Notes under the pieces: generated by a model
What the model saw: only the letters and a program-made list of their open reading frames with translations
Databases searched by the model: none
What the model was told of the DNA's origin: nothing
Translations under genes and position numbers: made by a program
DNA from: Haloglomus halophilum
Lineage (GTDB): Archaea; Halobacteriota; Halobacteria; Halobacteriales; Haloarculaceae
NCBI RefSeq assembly: GCF_024298885.1
Contig: NZ_CP101166.1
Coordinates: 1,736,001-1,800,000, forward strand
DNA: 64,000 nt
Direction of reading: 5' to 3'
Part shown: positions 44,527 to 54,255 of the stretch, piece after piece
Position numbering within the stretch: position 1 is the first letter of the stretch
Layout: the number at the start of each line of letters is the position of its first letter

Positions 44527-44865
44527 CGCCCGCCGCTACGCGGGGGTGTGGTTTGGTGCTTGTGGCACGCGCAACGGCCCGGATACCGGGGCGGACCGCG
44601 GCTGGCGCCCGTAGCTTGAAATCGGATGCCGGGACCAGCCCCCGTGTGCCCTGACGAGTCATCCCCGGGCCGCCGACCCGACGCGGGACCCACCGTCCCG
44701 CCCGGTTCGACCAGCGCGGCGCACGGTCCGGAGGAGGAGCGGTCGCGCCGCCTGCTCGCCAGTTGGTCCGTCAGCCCGACTGCTGGGCTCTCCCGGCCGC
44801 GTCGGGCCGCTCCGGCTCCGGCCTGGGCCGCGACGCCGCATCGCGGCCCCCCAACACGCGGAGCG
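44527..44865. other. Intergenic region upstream of phoD
   Basis: About 340 nt, GC-rich, with no convincing open frame. It should hold the phoD promoter at its left end and the terminator of the enoyl-CoA hydratase gene at its right end. GGCCGC-rich short palindromes occur around 44800-44850, but nothing stands out. Confidence 0.5.
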
Positions 44866-45651
44866 TCATCCCTCGTCGAGGTCCTCGATTCCCTCGCCAC
44901 TGCGCCCCTCGCCGCCCGCGAACCGGTCGGCGCCGGCCTCGGCCGTCCGCAGCACGCGCGAGCCGTGCCAGCCCTCCAGGCCGAGGCCCTGCTGGAGCGG
45001 CGTCCCGATGCCGTCGTAGACGGCGTCACGATCCGAGAGCATCGTGTCCTGTGGGAACTCCCCGAGTCGCTTGCCCAGCTCGACGGCCGTCTCCAGCGCC
45101 TCGCCCTCGTCGGCCAGCCGGGTGGCGAGGCCCCACCGCTCGGCGGTCTCGGCGTCGACCGCGCGGCCCGTGAGAATCATGTCCAGCGCGCGGCCCAGCC
45201 CGACGATGCGGGGCAGGCGCTGGGTGCCACCGTCGACCAGCGGCACGCCGAAGCGGCGCTCGAAGCAGCCGAACGTCGCTCCCTTCGCGGCCACCCGGAT
45301 GTCGCACCAGCACGCCATCTCGATGCCGCCCGCGACGCAGTGCCCCTCGACGGCGGCGATGACGGGCACCTCGCAGCGCGTGCGGGTGAATCCGAGCCAC
45401 CCCTCCGGGGAGTCCTGCAGGTCCATCGCCTTCAGGTCCGCCCCCGCCGAGAAGGTGCCCTCGGAGCCCGTGAGGACCGCCACCGTCGCGTCGGTCTCCT
45501 CGACGCGGGTGAACGCGTCCAGGAGCTGCTGACTGGTCTCGTAGTCGATGGCGTTGCGCCGCTCCGGCCGGTCGATGGTGATGACGGCGACCGGCCCGTC
45601 ACGCTCGTAGTGGACGGGGCCATCGTCGTCGAGGTCGTGTTCGTCGCTCAC
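44866..45651 (-). CDS. Enoyl-CoA hydratase/isomerase family
   Basis: 261 residues, GTG start at 45651. Crotonase fold: ITIDRPERRNAIDYE, the oxyanion segment FSAGADLKAMD, GHCVAGGIEMACWCDIRVA and FGVPLVDGG. The Glu pair typical of true hydratases appears altered (FERRFGVPLVDGGTQ has Val-Asp in the second position), so an isomerase or a different crotonase reaction is possible. It lies 79 nt downstream of the aldehyde dehydrogenase on the same strand, possibly in one transcript, though AGTTAACACC (45685-45676, minus) could be its own TATA element. Confidence 0.85.
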   Translation of the reverse strand: MSDEHDLDDDGPVHYERDGPVAVITIDRPERRNAIDYETSQQLLDAFTRVEETDATVAVLTGSEGTFSAGADLKAMDLQDSPEGWLGFTRTRCEVPVIAAVEGHCVAGGIEMACWCDIRVAAKGATFGCFERRFGVPLVDGGTQRLPRIVGLGRALDMILTGRAVDAETAERWGLATRLADEGEALETAVELGKRLGEFPQDTMLSDRDAVYDGIGTPLQQGLGLEGWHGSRVLRTAEAGADRFAGGEGRSGEGIEDLDEG

Positions 45652-45730
45652 GCGACGGGAGACGACGGCGGGGGTGTTAACTCCGGTGTGGGCCGAGGAA
45701 CAGCGTGGAACCGGGACCCCGCAGCCCCGA

Positions 45731-47251
<1,521 letters not shown>

Positions 47252-47288
47252 TGGTCCCTGTACCGACCCACCGGCCGAAAGCACCCGT

Positions 47289-47302
47289 CCGACCATGGGC
47301 GG
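47289..47302. promoter_or_regulatory. Imperfect copy of proline-regulon palindrome (ALDH promoter)
   Basis: CCGACCATGGGCGG matches the core of the palindrome CCGACCATGGTCGG at 13 of 14 positions. Read toward the aldehyde dehydrogenase gene, its TGGTCGG half is intact and lies about 5 nt upstream of the TATA-like element. Confidence 0.65.
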
Positions 47303-47353
47303 TCCGTCAGGAGCGTCCCACTATCCGACGGTTTCCGGACGGACGAGCGCGAA

Positions 47354-47369
47354 CCCGACCATGGTCGGG
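47354..47369. promoter_or_regulatory. Perfect 16-bp palindrome, HTH-regulator promoter
   Basis: CCCGACCATGGTCGGG, perfectly self-complementary. It is identical to the copy at 49084-49099. It lies just upstream of a TATA-like GGTTCG (47375-47380) that would serve the Bat-type HTH gene starting at 47422, so the regulator may control itself. Confidence 0.75.
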
Positions 47370-47421
47370 ACGGGGTTCGTGAGCCCGACACATGGATACC
47401 CTCTGGGAGCGATACCAACAC

Positions 47422-48141
47422 ATGGCTGCTGTCGAACGGAGCACGACGCGGTTGACCCTCGACCTCTGGCACCCGAACTGCTGGGCCATCGAGGCAACCG
47501 GACAGACCGGCGGCGGGGTACTGGCACACGCGATCTACAACTCACCTCGGGCCGACGGGGACAACCCCACGACGGTCCAGGGGCTGTTCACCGCGTTCGG
47601 TGACACCGAGCACGAGGTCGAGCAGCTCCTCGACGCCATCGAGGCGTCCGAGCACGCGGGCGAGCTCTCGCAGCTCCAGGAGCGGTTCGGCCGCGAACGG
47701 AGTGTCCCGGGCAACGTCGTCCGGGAGTTCTTCCTGGAGTACGACCCCGACGACATGGTCTGCCCGACGCTGCTGGAGTACGGGTTCGTCCACAGCGCGC
47801 CGGTCCGCATCGAGGACGGGCGCGAGGAGTGGCAGGTCTGCTTCGTGGACGACCGCTCGGAGATCGAGACCGCCCTCGACGGCGTCCGCGAGCAGGCGGG
47901 GGCCGAGGTGGCGATCGACTCCATCACGACGGGCGAGAGCGGCGGGCTCACCCCCCGCGACCAGCGACTCGACACGCTCACCGTCCAGCAGCGGCAGGTG
48001 TTCGAGCGCGCCCGCGAGATGGGCTACTACGAGTGGCCGCGCGCGGCCTCGACCCGCGAACTGGCCGCCGAGTTCGACGTCTCGAAGACGACCCTCCTCG
48101 AGCACCTGCGGAAGGCGGAGGCGAAACTGCTCGACCCCTGA
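47422..48141 (+). CDS. Bat-type HTH (HTH_10) transcription regulator, probable PutR
   Basis: 239 residues. The C-terminal domain is the bacterioopsin-activator HTH: LTVQQRQVFERAREMGYYEWPR, then STRELAAEFDVSKTTLLEHLRKAEAKLL, with the recognition helix at DVSKTTLLEHL. The N-terminal 170 residues begin TTRLTLDLWHPNCWAIEATG, a sensor-like domain common to this family. The start at 47422 is preferred to 47392 because the promoter elements then give a short leader. It sits between the divergent ALDH gene and the convergent proline dehydrogenase gene, both carrying the same operator half-site, which suggests it controls them. Confidence 0.85.
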   Translation: MAAVERSTTRLTLDLWHPNCWAIEATGQTGGGVLAHAIYNSPRADGDNPTTVQGLFTAFGDTEHEVEQLLDAIEASEHAGELSQLQERFGRERSVPGNVVREFFLEYDPDDMVCPTLLEYGFVHSAPVRIEDGREEWQVCFVDDRSEIETALDGVREQAGAEVAIDSITTGESGGLTPRDQRLDTLTVQQRQVFERAREMGYYEWPRAASTRELAAEFDVSKTTLLEHLRKAEAKLLDP

Positions 48142-48142
48142 C

Positions 48143-48970
48143 TCACCGCCCGATGACCGCCCGCAGCGCGAACAGGGCGTTCCCCTTGCGCTCGCGGATA
48201 CGACGGTAGAAGTAGGAGAACCACTTGCTCCCGTACGGCACGTACTGGTAGACGGGGTACGCCTCGGCGAGTTCGAACTGGGCCTCCTCGCGGACGCCGG
48301 TCAGCATCTGGATCTCGAAGGGCGTGCCGTGCTCGGCGTGGAGCTGCTTCGCCAGGTCGATCATCGCCGGGTCGTGGCTCCCGACGGCGACGCCGTCCTC
48401 GAACGCCTCGAACATGTATGTCAGGTACTCCCGGTACACCTCATCGACGCGTGCTTTCTTCCGGTAGGAGATGTCTCTGGGCTCCTCGTAGGCGCCCTTC
48501 ACGAGCCGGACCTTCCCCGGGAGTTCGGCGAGGCGTTCGAGGTCCTCGCGCGTGCGCTTGAGGTTCGCCTGGACGCAGACGCCGACGTTCCCGTCCGTCT
48601 CGCGGGCGTGGCGCTCGAAGGCGTCCAGCGTCACGTCGGTCGTCTCGTGGTCCTCCATATCGATCCAGACGAAGCAGTCGGCCGCGTCGACGATGCGCGC
48701 GAGGTTCTCCTCGAACGCGTGGTCGCCGACCTCCAGTCCGATCTGGCTCGGCTTCACGGAGATACAGGCGTCCGTGTCCCGTTCGGCCAGCGCCTCGACG
48801 AGGTCGACGTACGCGTCGGCGTCGGCATCGGCGTCGGCGCGGTCCTCGTAGTGCTCGCCGAGCAGGTTCAGGATGGCGCCGACCTCGCGCTCGTTCAGGT
48901 CGTCGGCGTGGTCCATCGCGTCGGCCGCCGTCTCGCCCGCCACGAAGTTGCTGGCGATGGGGGGAATCAT
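48143..48970 (-). CDS. Proline dehydrogenase
   Basis: 275 residues, the single-domain PRODH barrel of haloarchaea: SNFVAGETAADAMDHA, SVKPSQIGLEVGD, VWIDMEDHETTDV, VRLVKGAYEEPRDI, VAVGSHDPAMIDLA, FEIQMLTGVREEAQFEL and the FAD/substrate end YVPYGSKWFSYFYRRIRERKGN, given here only as YVPYGSKWFSYFYRRI followed by ERKGN. It oxidises proline to pyrroline-5-carboxylate, passing electrons through FAD to the respiratory chain. The ATG at 48970 follows TTATA (49000-48996, minus) by 26-30 nt, and TGGTCGGG lies 5 nt further up. Its stop is one base after the convergent HTH gene stop. Confidence 0.93.
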   Translation of the reverse strand: MIPPIASNFVAGETAADAMDHADDLNEREVGAILNLLGEHYEDRADADADADAYVDLVEALAERDTDACISVKPSQIGLEVGDHAFEENLARIVDAADCFVWIDMEDHETTDVTLDAFERHARETDGNVGVCVQANLKRTREDLERLAELPGKVRLVKGAYEEPRDISYRKKARVDEVYREYLTYMFEAFEDGVAVGSHDPAMIDLAKQLHAEHGTPFEIQMLTGVREEAQFELAEAYPVYQYVPYGSKWFSYFYRRIRERKGNALFALRAVIGR

Positions 48971-49005
48971 ACGGGTCGAACGTGCCGGCCCCTCGTATAA
49001 CACGA

Positions 49006-49013
49006 CCCGACCA
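49006..49013. promoter_or_regulatory. Operator half-site, proline dehydrogenase promoter
   Basis: CCCGACCA on the plus strand, that is TGGTCGGG read toward the proline dehydrogenase gene, ending 5 nt before its TATA element. The other half of the palindrome is not conserved. Confidence 0.55.
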
Positions 49014-49083
49014 AATCTTCCTGACACGTTATTGCCGGACACAAGACGGCCGGACCGTCACTGGACGGGTGAACGTCGTCGCT

Positions 49084-49099
49084 CCCGACCATGGTCGGG
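49084..49099. promoter_or_regulatory. Perfect 16-bp palindrome, ABC-importer promoter
   Basis: CCCGACCATGGTCGGG, identical to the copy at 47354-47369. It ends about 4-5 nt before a TATA-like TAGTTGA (49103-49109) and about 42 nt before the start of the substrate-binding protein gene. Confidence 0.75.
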
Positions 49100-49141
49100 C
49101 GCTAGTTGAGGCCCGTCTGACGCCCTGTACCAGTAGACAGT

Positions 49142-50422
49142 ATGTCACGAGATACCATCCGGGAACTCGATAGACGGACGCTGCTGACACTCGCCGGCAC
49201 AGCCGGTATCGCCGGCATCGCCGGCTGTTCCACCACGGACAGCGACGGTGGCGACGGCGGCGACGGCGGCGGTAGTGACGGTGGCGACGGTGGCGATGGC
49301 GGGAGCAGCCCGTACACCATCGGGATGATCGACTCGCTGACCGGCTCGCTGTCGGCGTTCGGCGAGCGCAACCAGCGTGGGAAGGACCTCGCGCTGGCGG
49401 CGGTCAACGAGGTCGGCCTCGACGGGCGCGAGCTGGCCATCACCGTCGAGGACTCCGAGTCGGAGAACCAGGGCGGCGTCTCCGCGGCCCAGAAGCTCGT
49501 CAACCAGGACCGGGTCCCGTTCGTCATCGGGGCGGTCGGCTCCGGCGTCTCGCTCGCCATCTACGAGAGCGTCATCAGCGGCACCGACGTGGTCCAGCTG
49601 AGTCAGAACTCCACCGGGCTCGGGCTGACGGACTTCCCCGGCCTCCTCCGGATGTCCCCGACCGGGCGCACGCAGGCGACCGCGCTCGCGAACATCATCG
49701 CGGACGACGGCTACGACGAGGTGGCACTCACCTACGTCAACAACAACTACGGGTCGAGCCTCGCCGACGCGTTCAAGAACGCGTGGGACGGCGACCTCGC
49801 GTACGACAACCCGCACGACCAGGACCAGCAGTCCTACTCCGGGCTCGTCTCCGAGATGAACGGTTCGGGCGCCGACGCCTGGCTGTTCATCACCTACCAG
49901 GCGGAGTACGCCACGATGGTCAACGAGATGTTCTCGAACGGGTACGAGCCACAACTGTACGGCGCCGACTCCGTCTCGGGGGACAACGTGCTGGAGAACA
50001 CGCCCGAGGGGAGCATGGACGGGATGAAGATCGTCGTCCCCTCCGCGCCCGTCGAGGAGCAGAACTACCAGGACTTCGCCTCCCAGTTCGAGAGCGAGTA
50101 CGACGAGGCTCCCACGGCGTGGTCGGCGTACGCCTACGACTGCGTCGTCACGGCGGCGCTCTCCATCCTGGCCGCCGACGAGTTCACCGGCGCGGCCCTC
50201 TCCGAGGTCGTCCGCGACGTGACCCGCCCGGAGGGCGAGCAGGTCACCTCCTTCGAGGCGGGCGCCGAGATTCTCGTCGACGGCGGGAGTGCGAGCGACG
50301 TCGACTACCAGGGGGTCAGCGGCCCCATCGACCTCGACGAGAACGGCGACCCGGTCGGCTTCCTCCAGATCACGGAGGTCCAGAACCACTCCTACGAGGG
50401 CATCGGCTTCATCGAAGGCTGA
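49142..50422 (+). CDS. ABC substrate-binding lipoprotein, branched-chain amino acid (LivK) type
   Basis: 426 residues. The N-terminus has LDRRTLLTLAGTAGIAGIAGC, here split as LDRRTLLTLAG and the lipobox IAGC, indicating Tat export and a lipid anchor, followed by a Gly/Asp-rich linker. The mature part is a periplasmic-binding type I fold: IGMIDSLTGSLSAFGERNQRG, VIGAVGSGVSLAIYESVISG and YVNNNYGSSLADAFKNAW. It captures a small amino acid or related solute outside the cell and hands it to the permeases downstream. The shared operator with proline catabolism genes suggests proline or a similar compound. Confidence 0.92.
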   Translation: MSRDTIRELDRRTLLTLAGTAGIAGIAGCSTTDSDGGDGGDGGGSDGGDGGDGGSSPYTIGMIDSLTGSLSAFGERNQRGKDLALAAVNEVGLDGRELAITVEDSESENQGGVSAAQKLVNQDRVPFVIGAVGSGVSLAIYESVISGTDVVQLSQNSTGLGLTDFPGLLRMSPTGRTQATALANIIADDGYDEVALTYVNNNYGSSLADAFKNAWDGDLAYDNPHDQDQQSYSGLVSEMNGSGADAWLFITYQAEYATMVNEMFSNGYEPQLYGADSVSGDNVLENTPEGSMDGMKIVVPSAPVEEQNYQDFASQFESEYDEAPTAWSAYAYDCVVTAALSILAADEFTGAALSEVVRDVTRPEGEQVTSFEAGAEILVDGGSASDVDYQGVSGPIDLDENGDPVGFLQITEVQNHSYEGIGFIEG

Positions 50423-50428
50423 AGGGGA

Positions 50429-51370
50429 ATGGTGCTCGACCTACTCGCCAACGGGCTGATCTACAGCAGCATCATCGTGCTGGGGAGCATCGGGCTCTCG
50501 CTGGTGTACAGCATCGCCGGCTTCGCCAACTTCGCCCACGGCGACACGATGACCGTCGGCGCCTACTCGGCGCTGGTCACGTTCGGCGCGGTCGGCGGCC
50601 TCGGTGGCGCGATACTCGGCCTCCCGTTCGGCTTCTTCGTCGCGCTGGCCGTCGGCATCGCGATGGCCGCCGTCGTGGCCGTCGTCACGGAGAAGGTCGT
50701 CTACGAGGGCCTGGACGTCGGGTCCATCGGCCTGCTCATCACCTCCATCGGCATCGCCTTCGTCTACCGGGCGGTCATCCAGATGGGGTTCAGCTCCGAC
50801 TTCACCCGCTACGACATCCAGGCGCTCCGGCCAATCGAGGCGCTCCTGCCGTACGGTATCCGGGTCACGGAGCACGACGTGGCCATCTTCGTCTCGGCGG
50901 TCGTGCTGGTGACGGGGCTCCACGTCCTGTTGCAGTACACCGACCTCGGGCGGAAGATGCGCGCGATGGCTGACAATCCCGACCTCGCCCGGGTGAGCGG
51001 CATCCGGACCGACCGCGTGAAGCTGTGGACCTGGGTCATCGGCGCCGGACTGGCCGGCGCCGGCGGCGTCTTCCTCGGCCTCTACGGCCGGCTGGCCCCG
51101 CGGATGGGGTTCGACCTGCTCCTGGTCATCTTCGCGGCCGTCATCCTCGGCGGCATCGGGTCGGTGTACGGCGCGATGCTGGGCGGGGTCCTCATCGGGA
51201 TGATCAACCAGCTGACGCCGCTCCTCTCGGGGGTCGGCGCGCTGCTGCCGATCGTGCCCGACGGCTGGGGAATCGGCCTCGAGTACGCGAACGCCCTCGC
51301 GTTCCTCATCATGGTGGTCGTGCTCCTGTTCCGACCGAACGGTATCGCCGGGGACGGGGAGGGGACCTGA
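50429..51370 (+). CDS. ABC permease, branched-chain type (LivH-like)
   Basis: 313 residues, about eight membrane helices: IIVLGSIGLSLVYSIAGFANFAHGD (family N-terminal pattern), then MRAMADNPDLARVSGIRTDR, the coupling loop that contacts the ATPases, and VILGGIGSVYGAMLGGVLIG. It forms half of the translocation channel with the next gene. It starts 6 nt after the substrate-binding gene, in the same operon. Confidence 0.93.
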   Translation: MVLDLLANGLIYSSIIVLGSIGLSLVYSIAGFANFAHGDTMTVGAYSALVTFGAVGGLGGAILGLPFGFFVALAVGIAMAAVVAVVTEKVVYEGLDVGSIGLLITSIGIAFVYRAVIQMGFSSDFTRYDIQALRPIEALLPYGIRVTEHDVAIFVSAVVLVTGLHVLLQYTDLGRKMRAMADNPDLARVSGIRTDRVKLWTWVIGAGLAGAGGVFLGLYGRLAPRMGFDLLLVIFAAVILGGIGSVYGAMLGGVLIGMINQLTPLLSGVGALLPIVPDGWGIGLEYANALAFLIMVVVLLFRPNGIAGDGEGT

Positions 51371-51371
51371 G

Positions 51372-52550
51372 ATGTCGCTCGTCTCCGACCCGAAGGGGTA
51401 CTGGGCGGACCTCACCCGGCCCGAGCAGGGCGTGCTGGCGTTCGTCCTCGGGTTCGCGCTGCTGTTGCTCCTGGGACTGCTCACCGGTGGCATCGGGCCG
51501 TCGTACTTCCTGTTCCTCGTCGGCCTGGCCGGGATGTACTCCCTGCTCTCGTTCGGACTGAACGTGCAGTGGGGCTACTCCGGGCTCATCAACTTCAGCG
51601 TCGCCGCCTTCTTCGGTATCGGCGCGTACGGCACGGCGCTGGCGAGCGCGAGCTCGTCGCCGCTGGCAGGCGGTATCCCGCCGGTCGTCGGCCTGTTCGT
51701 CGCACTCGTGCTGGCCGGCGTCCTGGCGCTGCTCATCGGCATCCCCACGCTACGGCTCCGCGCGGACTACCTCGCCATCGCCTCCATCGGCCTGGCGGAG
51801 GTCGTCCGCATCATCATCCTGAACGAGGGCTGGCTGACCAACGGGAGCGCCGGGGTCCGGGGCATCCCGGGCTTCTTCGAGGGCTGGCCGGTCCTGGAGA
51901 CGTTCCCGGAGACGATGCCGGGCGTCATCATCACCGCGCTGCCCGGCCCGACCATCGTGCTGGGGACGAACTTCTGGCAGGCGCTGCTGAACGTGGCCCT
52001 CGTGCTCACGCTCGTGGGCATCTGCTATCTCGTTCTGCGGCGGGTCCACCGCTCCCCCTGGGGACGCGTCCTGCGGACCATCCGCTCGGACGAGGACGCC
52101 GCCCGCGCGCTGGGGAAGAACACCTACTCGTACAAGATGCAGGCGTTCGTCCTCGGCAGCCTCATCATGGCGCTGGCGGGCGTGTTCTACGCACACCTGA
52201 ACCTCTACGTCGGCCCCGGCGACCTCAACCCCATCACGACGTTCTACGTCTGGGTGGCCGTCATCCTGGGCGGCAGCGGCTCGAACCGCGGGGCGCTGTT
52301 CGGTGGCTTCGTCATCGTCGCCATCCAGCAGGGGACGCGGTTCCTCAACGAGTTCGGCTGGATTCCGGTCGACGTGGCGCCGCTGCGGCTGCTCCTCATC
52401 GGCGTCATCATCGTCCTGCTGATGCGGTTCCGGCCCCAGGGCGTGCTGCCGCCACAGCGAGAGCTCATCTGGCGTGGCGTCGTCGACGACGCCCCGTCCC
52501 AGCCCGAACGCGGCGTCCGCGGGAGCAAGGCGGGTGAGAGCGATGACTGA
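51372..52550 (+). CDS. ABC permease, branched-chain type (LivM-like)
   Basis: 392 residues, about ten membrane helices. YSLLSFGLNVQWGYSGLINFS and FGIGAYGTALA are the LivM pattern, and RTIRSDEDAARALGKNTYSYK is the coupling loop. GSGSNRGALFGGFVIVAIQQG ends the core. It pairs with the preceding LivH-like permease. Its first ATG is 1 nt after the preceding stop, and its 3-prime end overlaps the next gene by 8 nt, indicating tight coupling. Confidence 0.93.
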   Translation: MSLVSDPKGYWADLTRPEQGVLAFVLGFALLLLLGLLTGGIGPSYFLFLVGLAGMYSLLSFGLNVQWGYSGLINFSVAAFFGIGAYGTALASASSSPLAGGIPPVVGLFVALVLAGVLALLIGIPTLRLRADYLAIASIGLAEVVRIIILNEGWLTNGSAGVRGIPGFFEGWPVLETFPETMPGVIITALPGPTIVLGTNFWQALLNVALVLTLVGICYLVLRRVHRSPWGRVLRTIRSDEDAARALGKNTYSYKMQAFVLGSLIMALAGVFYAHLNLYVGPGDLNPITTFYVWVAVILGGSGSNRGALFGGFVIVAIQQGTRFLNEFGWIPVDVAPLRLLLIGVIIVLLMRFRPQGVLPPQRELIWRGVVDDAPSQPERGVRGSKAGESDD

Positions 52551-53427
52551 GCCACAGCCCGACTCCGAATCGGAGTCGGCGGGTGACCCGACATCGGCGG
52601 CTGCGGCGGGGGCGGCGACCCAGACCGCATCGCCCGCATCGCCCCGGTCGGGCGCCGACCGCTCGAAGGAGGACGTGGTCCTCGAGGCCCACGACCTCGT
52701 GAAGGCGTTCGGCGCGCTGGTCGCGACCGACCACGCCAGCTTCCAGGTCGAGCGCGGGACCATCACCGGGCTCATCGGCCCGAACGGGGCCGGCAAGTCC
52801 ACGCTGTTCAACCTCGTCTCGGGCTTCTACGAGCCCGACTCGGGCCACGTCGAGGTGAACGGCACCGACGTGACCGACCTCGAACCGTACGAGATCGCCG
52901 ACCACGGTCTCATCCGGACGTTCCAGACCCCGCGCAAGCTGGAGGGGATGACCGTCCGCGAGGCGATGCTGGTCGGCCCGCAGCGACAGCCCGGCGAGTC
53001 GTTCGTGAAGCTGTTCACCGCCCCCGACGAGGTCCGCGAACACGAGGCGCGGAACCTCGCGGACGTCGAGCGCATCCTCGGCGAGTTCGAGATCGACCAC
53101 CTCGCCACCCAGCCGGCGACGAAGATATCCGGCGGGCAGATGAAGCTGGTCGAGCTGGCCCGCGCGATGCTGGCCGAACCGGACATCCTCCTGCTGGACG
53201 AGCCGGCCGCCGGGGTCAACCCCACCCTGCGGAAGAAGCTCGCCGAGCAGATCCGCCGGCTCCACGACCAGGGGACGACGTTCCTCCTCATCGAGCACGA
53301 CATGGAGTTCGTGATGAGCCTCGCGGACCCGGTCATCGTGCTGGACCGCGGGAGCGTCCTGATGGAGGGCACGCCCGACGAGGTCCAGACCGACGACAGA
53401 GTCATCGACGCGTATCTCGGAGGCTGA
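52543..53427 (+). CDS. ABC ATPase, branched-chain type (LivG-like)
   Basis: 294 residues. After a Ser/Ala/Pro-rich leader of about 45 residues come Walker A GPNGAGKST, Q-loop RTFQTPRKLEGM, signature ISGGQMKLVELARA, Walker B ILLLDEPAAGVNP and the H-loop LIEHDMEFV. It hydrolyses ATP to drive the importer. The ATG overlaps the end of the livM-like gene (ATGACTGA). The leader is longer than in most LivG proteins. Confidence 0.93.
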   Translation: MTEPQPDSESESAGDPTSAAAAGAATQTASPASPRSGADRSKEDVVLEAHDLVKAFGALVATDHASFQVERGTITGLIGPNGAGKSTLFNLVSGFYEPDSGHVEVNGTDVTDLEPYEIADHGLIRTFQTPRKLEGMTVREAMLVGPQRQPGESFVKLFTAPDEVREHEARNLADVERILGEFEIDHLATQPATKISGGQMKLVELARAMLAEPDILLLDEPAAGVNPTLRKKLAEQIRRLHDQGTTFLLIEHDMEFVMSLADPVIVLDRGSVLMEGTPDEVQTDDRVIDAYLGG

Positions 53428-53429
53428 CC

Positions 53430-54248
53430 ATGAGCGAGAATCCACCCACGAACGCGGACGCGGACGGAACCGCCACGGGCGCCGAGGCGGCGTCCACGAC
53501 CAGCGACGGGGCCGGCACGAGCGCCGGGACCGGTGACACGGAGCCCGTCGTCGAGGTGTCGGGCGTCGACAGCGGCTACGGCGAGGTACAGGTGCTGGAC
53601 GACTGCTCGCTCCACCTGGGTCCCGGGGAGATCGTCTGCCTCATCGGCCCGAACGGGGCCGGGAAGTCGACCGTTCTCAAGACGGTGTTCGGGATGCTGA
53701 CGCCGTGGGCCGGGACGGTCACCTACCACGGCGACGATATCGGCGGGATGTCGCCCGAGGACATCGTCCGGATCGGTATCGGCTACGTCCCCCAGACCGA
53801 CAACGTGTTCGGCTCGCTCACCATCGACGAGAACCTCCGGATGGGCGGGGTCGCCCGGAAGGGGGGGCTGGACGAGGTCATCGGCCGGCTGTACGACCGG
53901 TTCCCGCTCCTCGACGAGAAGCGGGAGGCGAAGGCCCGCACGCTCTCGGGCGGCCAGCGCCAGGTGCTCGCGTTCGCCCGCGCGCTGGTGATGGAGCCCG
54001 ACGTGCTCCTCATCGACGAGCCCTCGGCGGGGCTGGCACCCAACACCGCACAGGAGGTGTTCGGCCACGTCGAGGCCGTCAACGACCTCGACACGGCCAT
54101 CCTGATGGTCGAGCAGAACGCGAAGGAGGGGCTGGCCATCTCCGACCGCGGCTACGTCCTCGACCAGGGGACCGTGAGGTTCGAGGACGACGCGGACACG
54201 CTGCTCGACAACGACGAGGTCGGGCGACTCTACCTCGGCGGCGCCTGA
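53430..54248 (+). CDS. ABC ATPase, branched-chain type (LivF-like)
   Basis: 272 residues. A Thr/Ala/Gly-rich leader of about 40 residues is followed by Walker A GPNGAGKST, the Q-loop YVPQTDNVFGSLTIDENL, signature LSGGQRQVLAFARAL, Walker B VLLIDEPSAGLAP and H-loop LMVEQNAKEGL (Gln in the usual LivF position). It is the second ATPase of the importer and starts 2 nt after the LivG-like stop. Confidence 0.93.
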   Translation: MSENPPTNADADGTATGAEAASTTSDGAGTSAGTGDTEPVVEVSGVDSGYGEVQVLDDCSLHLGPGEIVCLIGPNGAGKSTVLKTVFGMLTPWAGTVTYHGDDIGGMSPEDIVRIGIGYVPQTDNVFGSLTIDENLRMGGVARKGGLDEVIGRLYDRFPLLDEKREAKARTLSGGQRQVLAFARALVMEPDVLLIDEPSAGLAPNTAQEVFGHVEAVNDLDTAILMVEQNAKEGLAISDRGYVLDQGTVRFEDDADTLLDNDEVGRLYLGGA

Positions 54249-54255
54249 GCCGACG

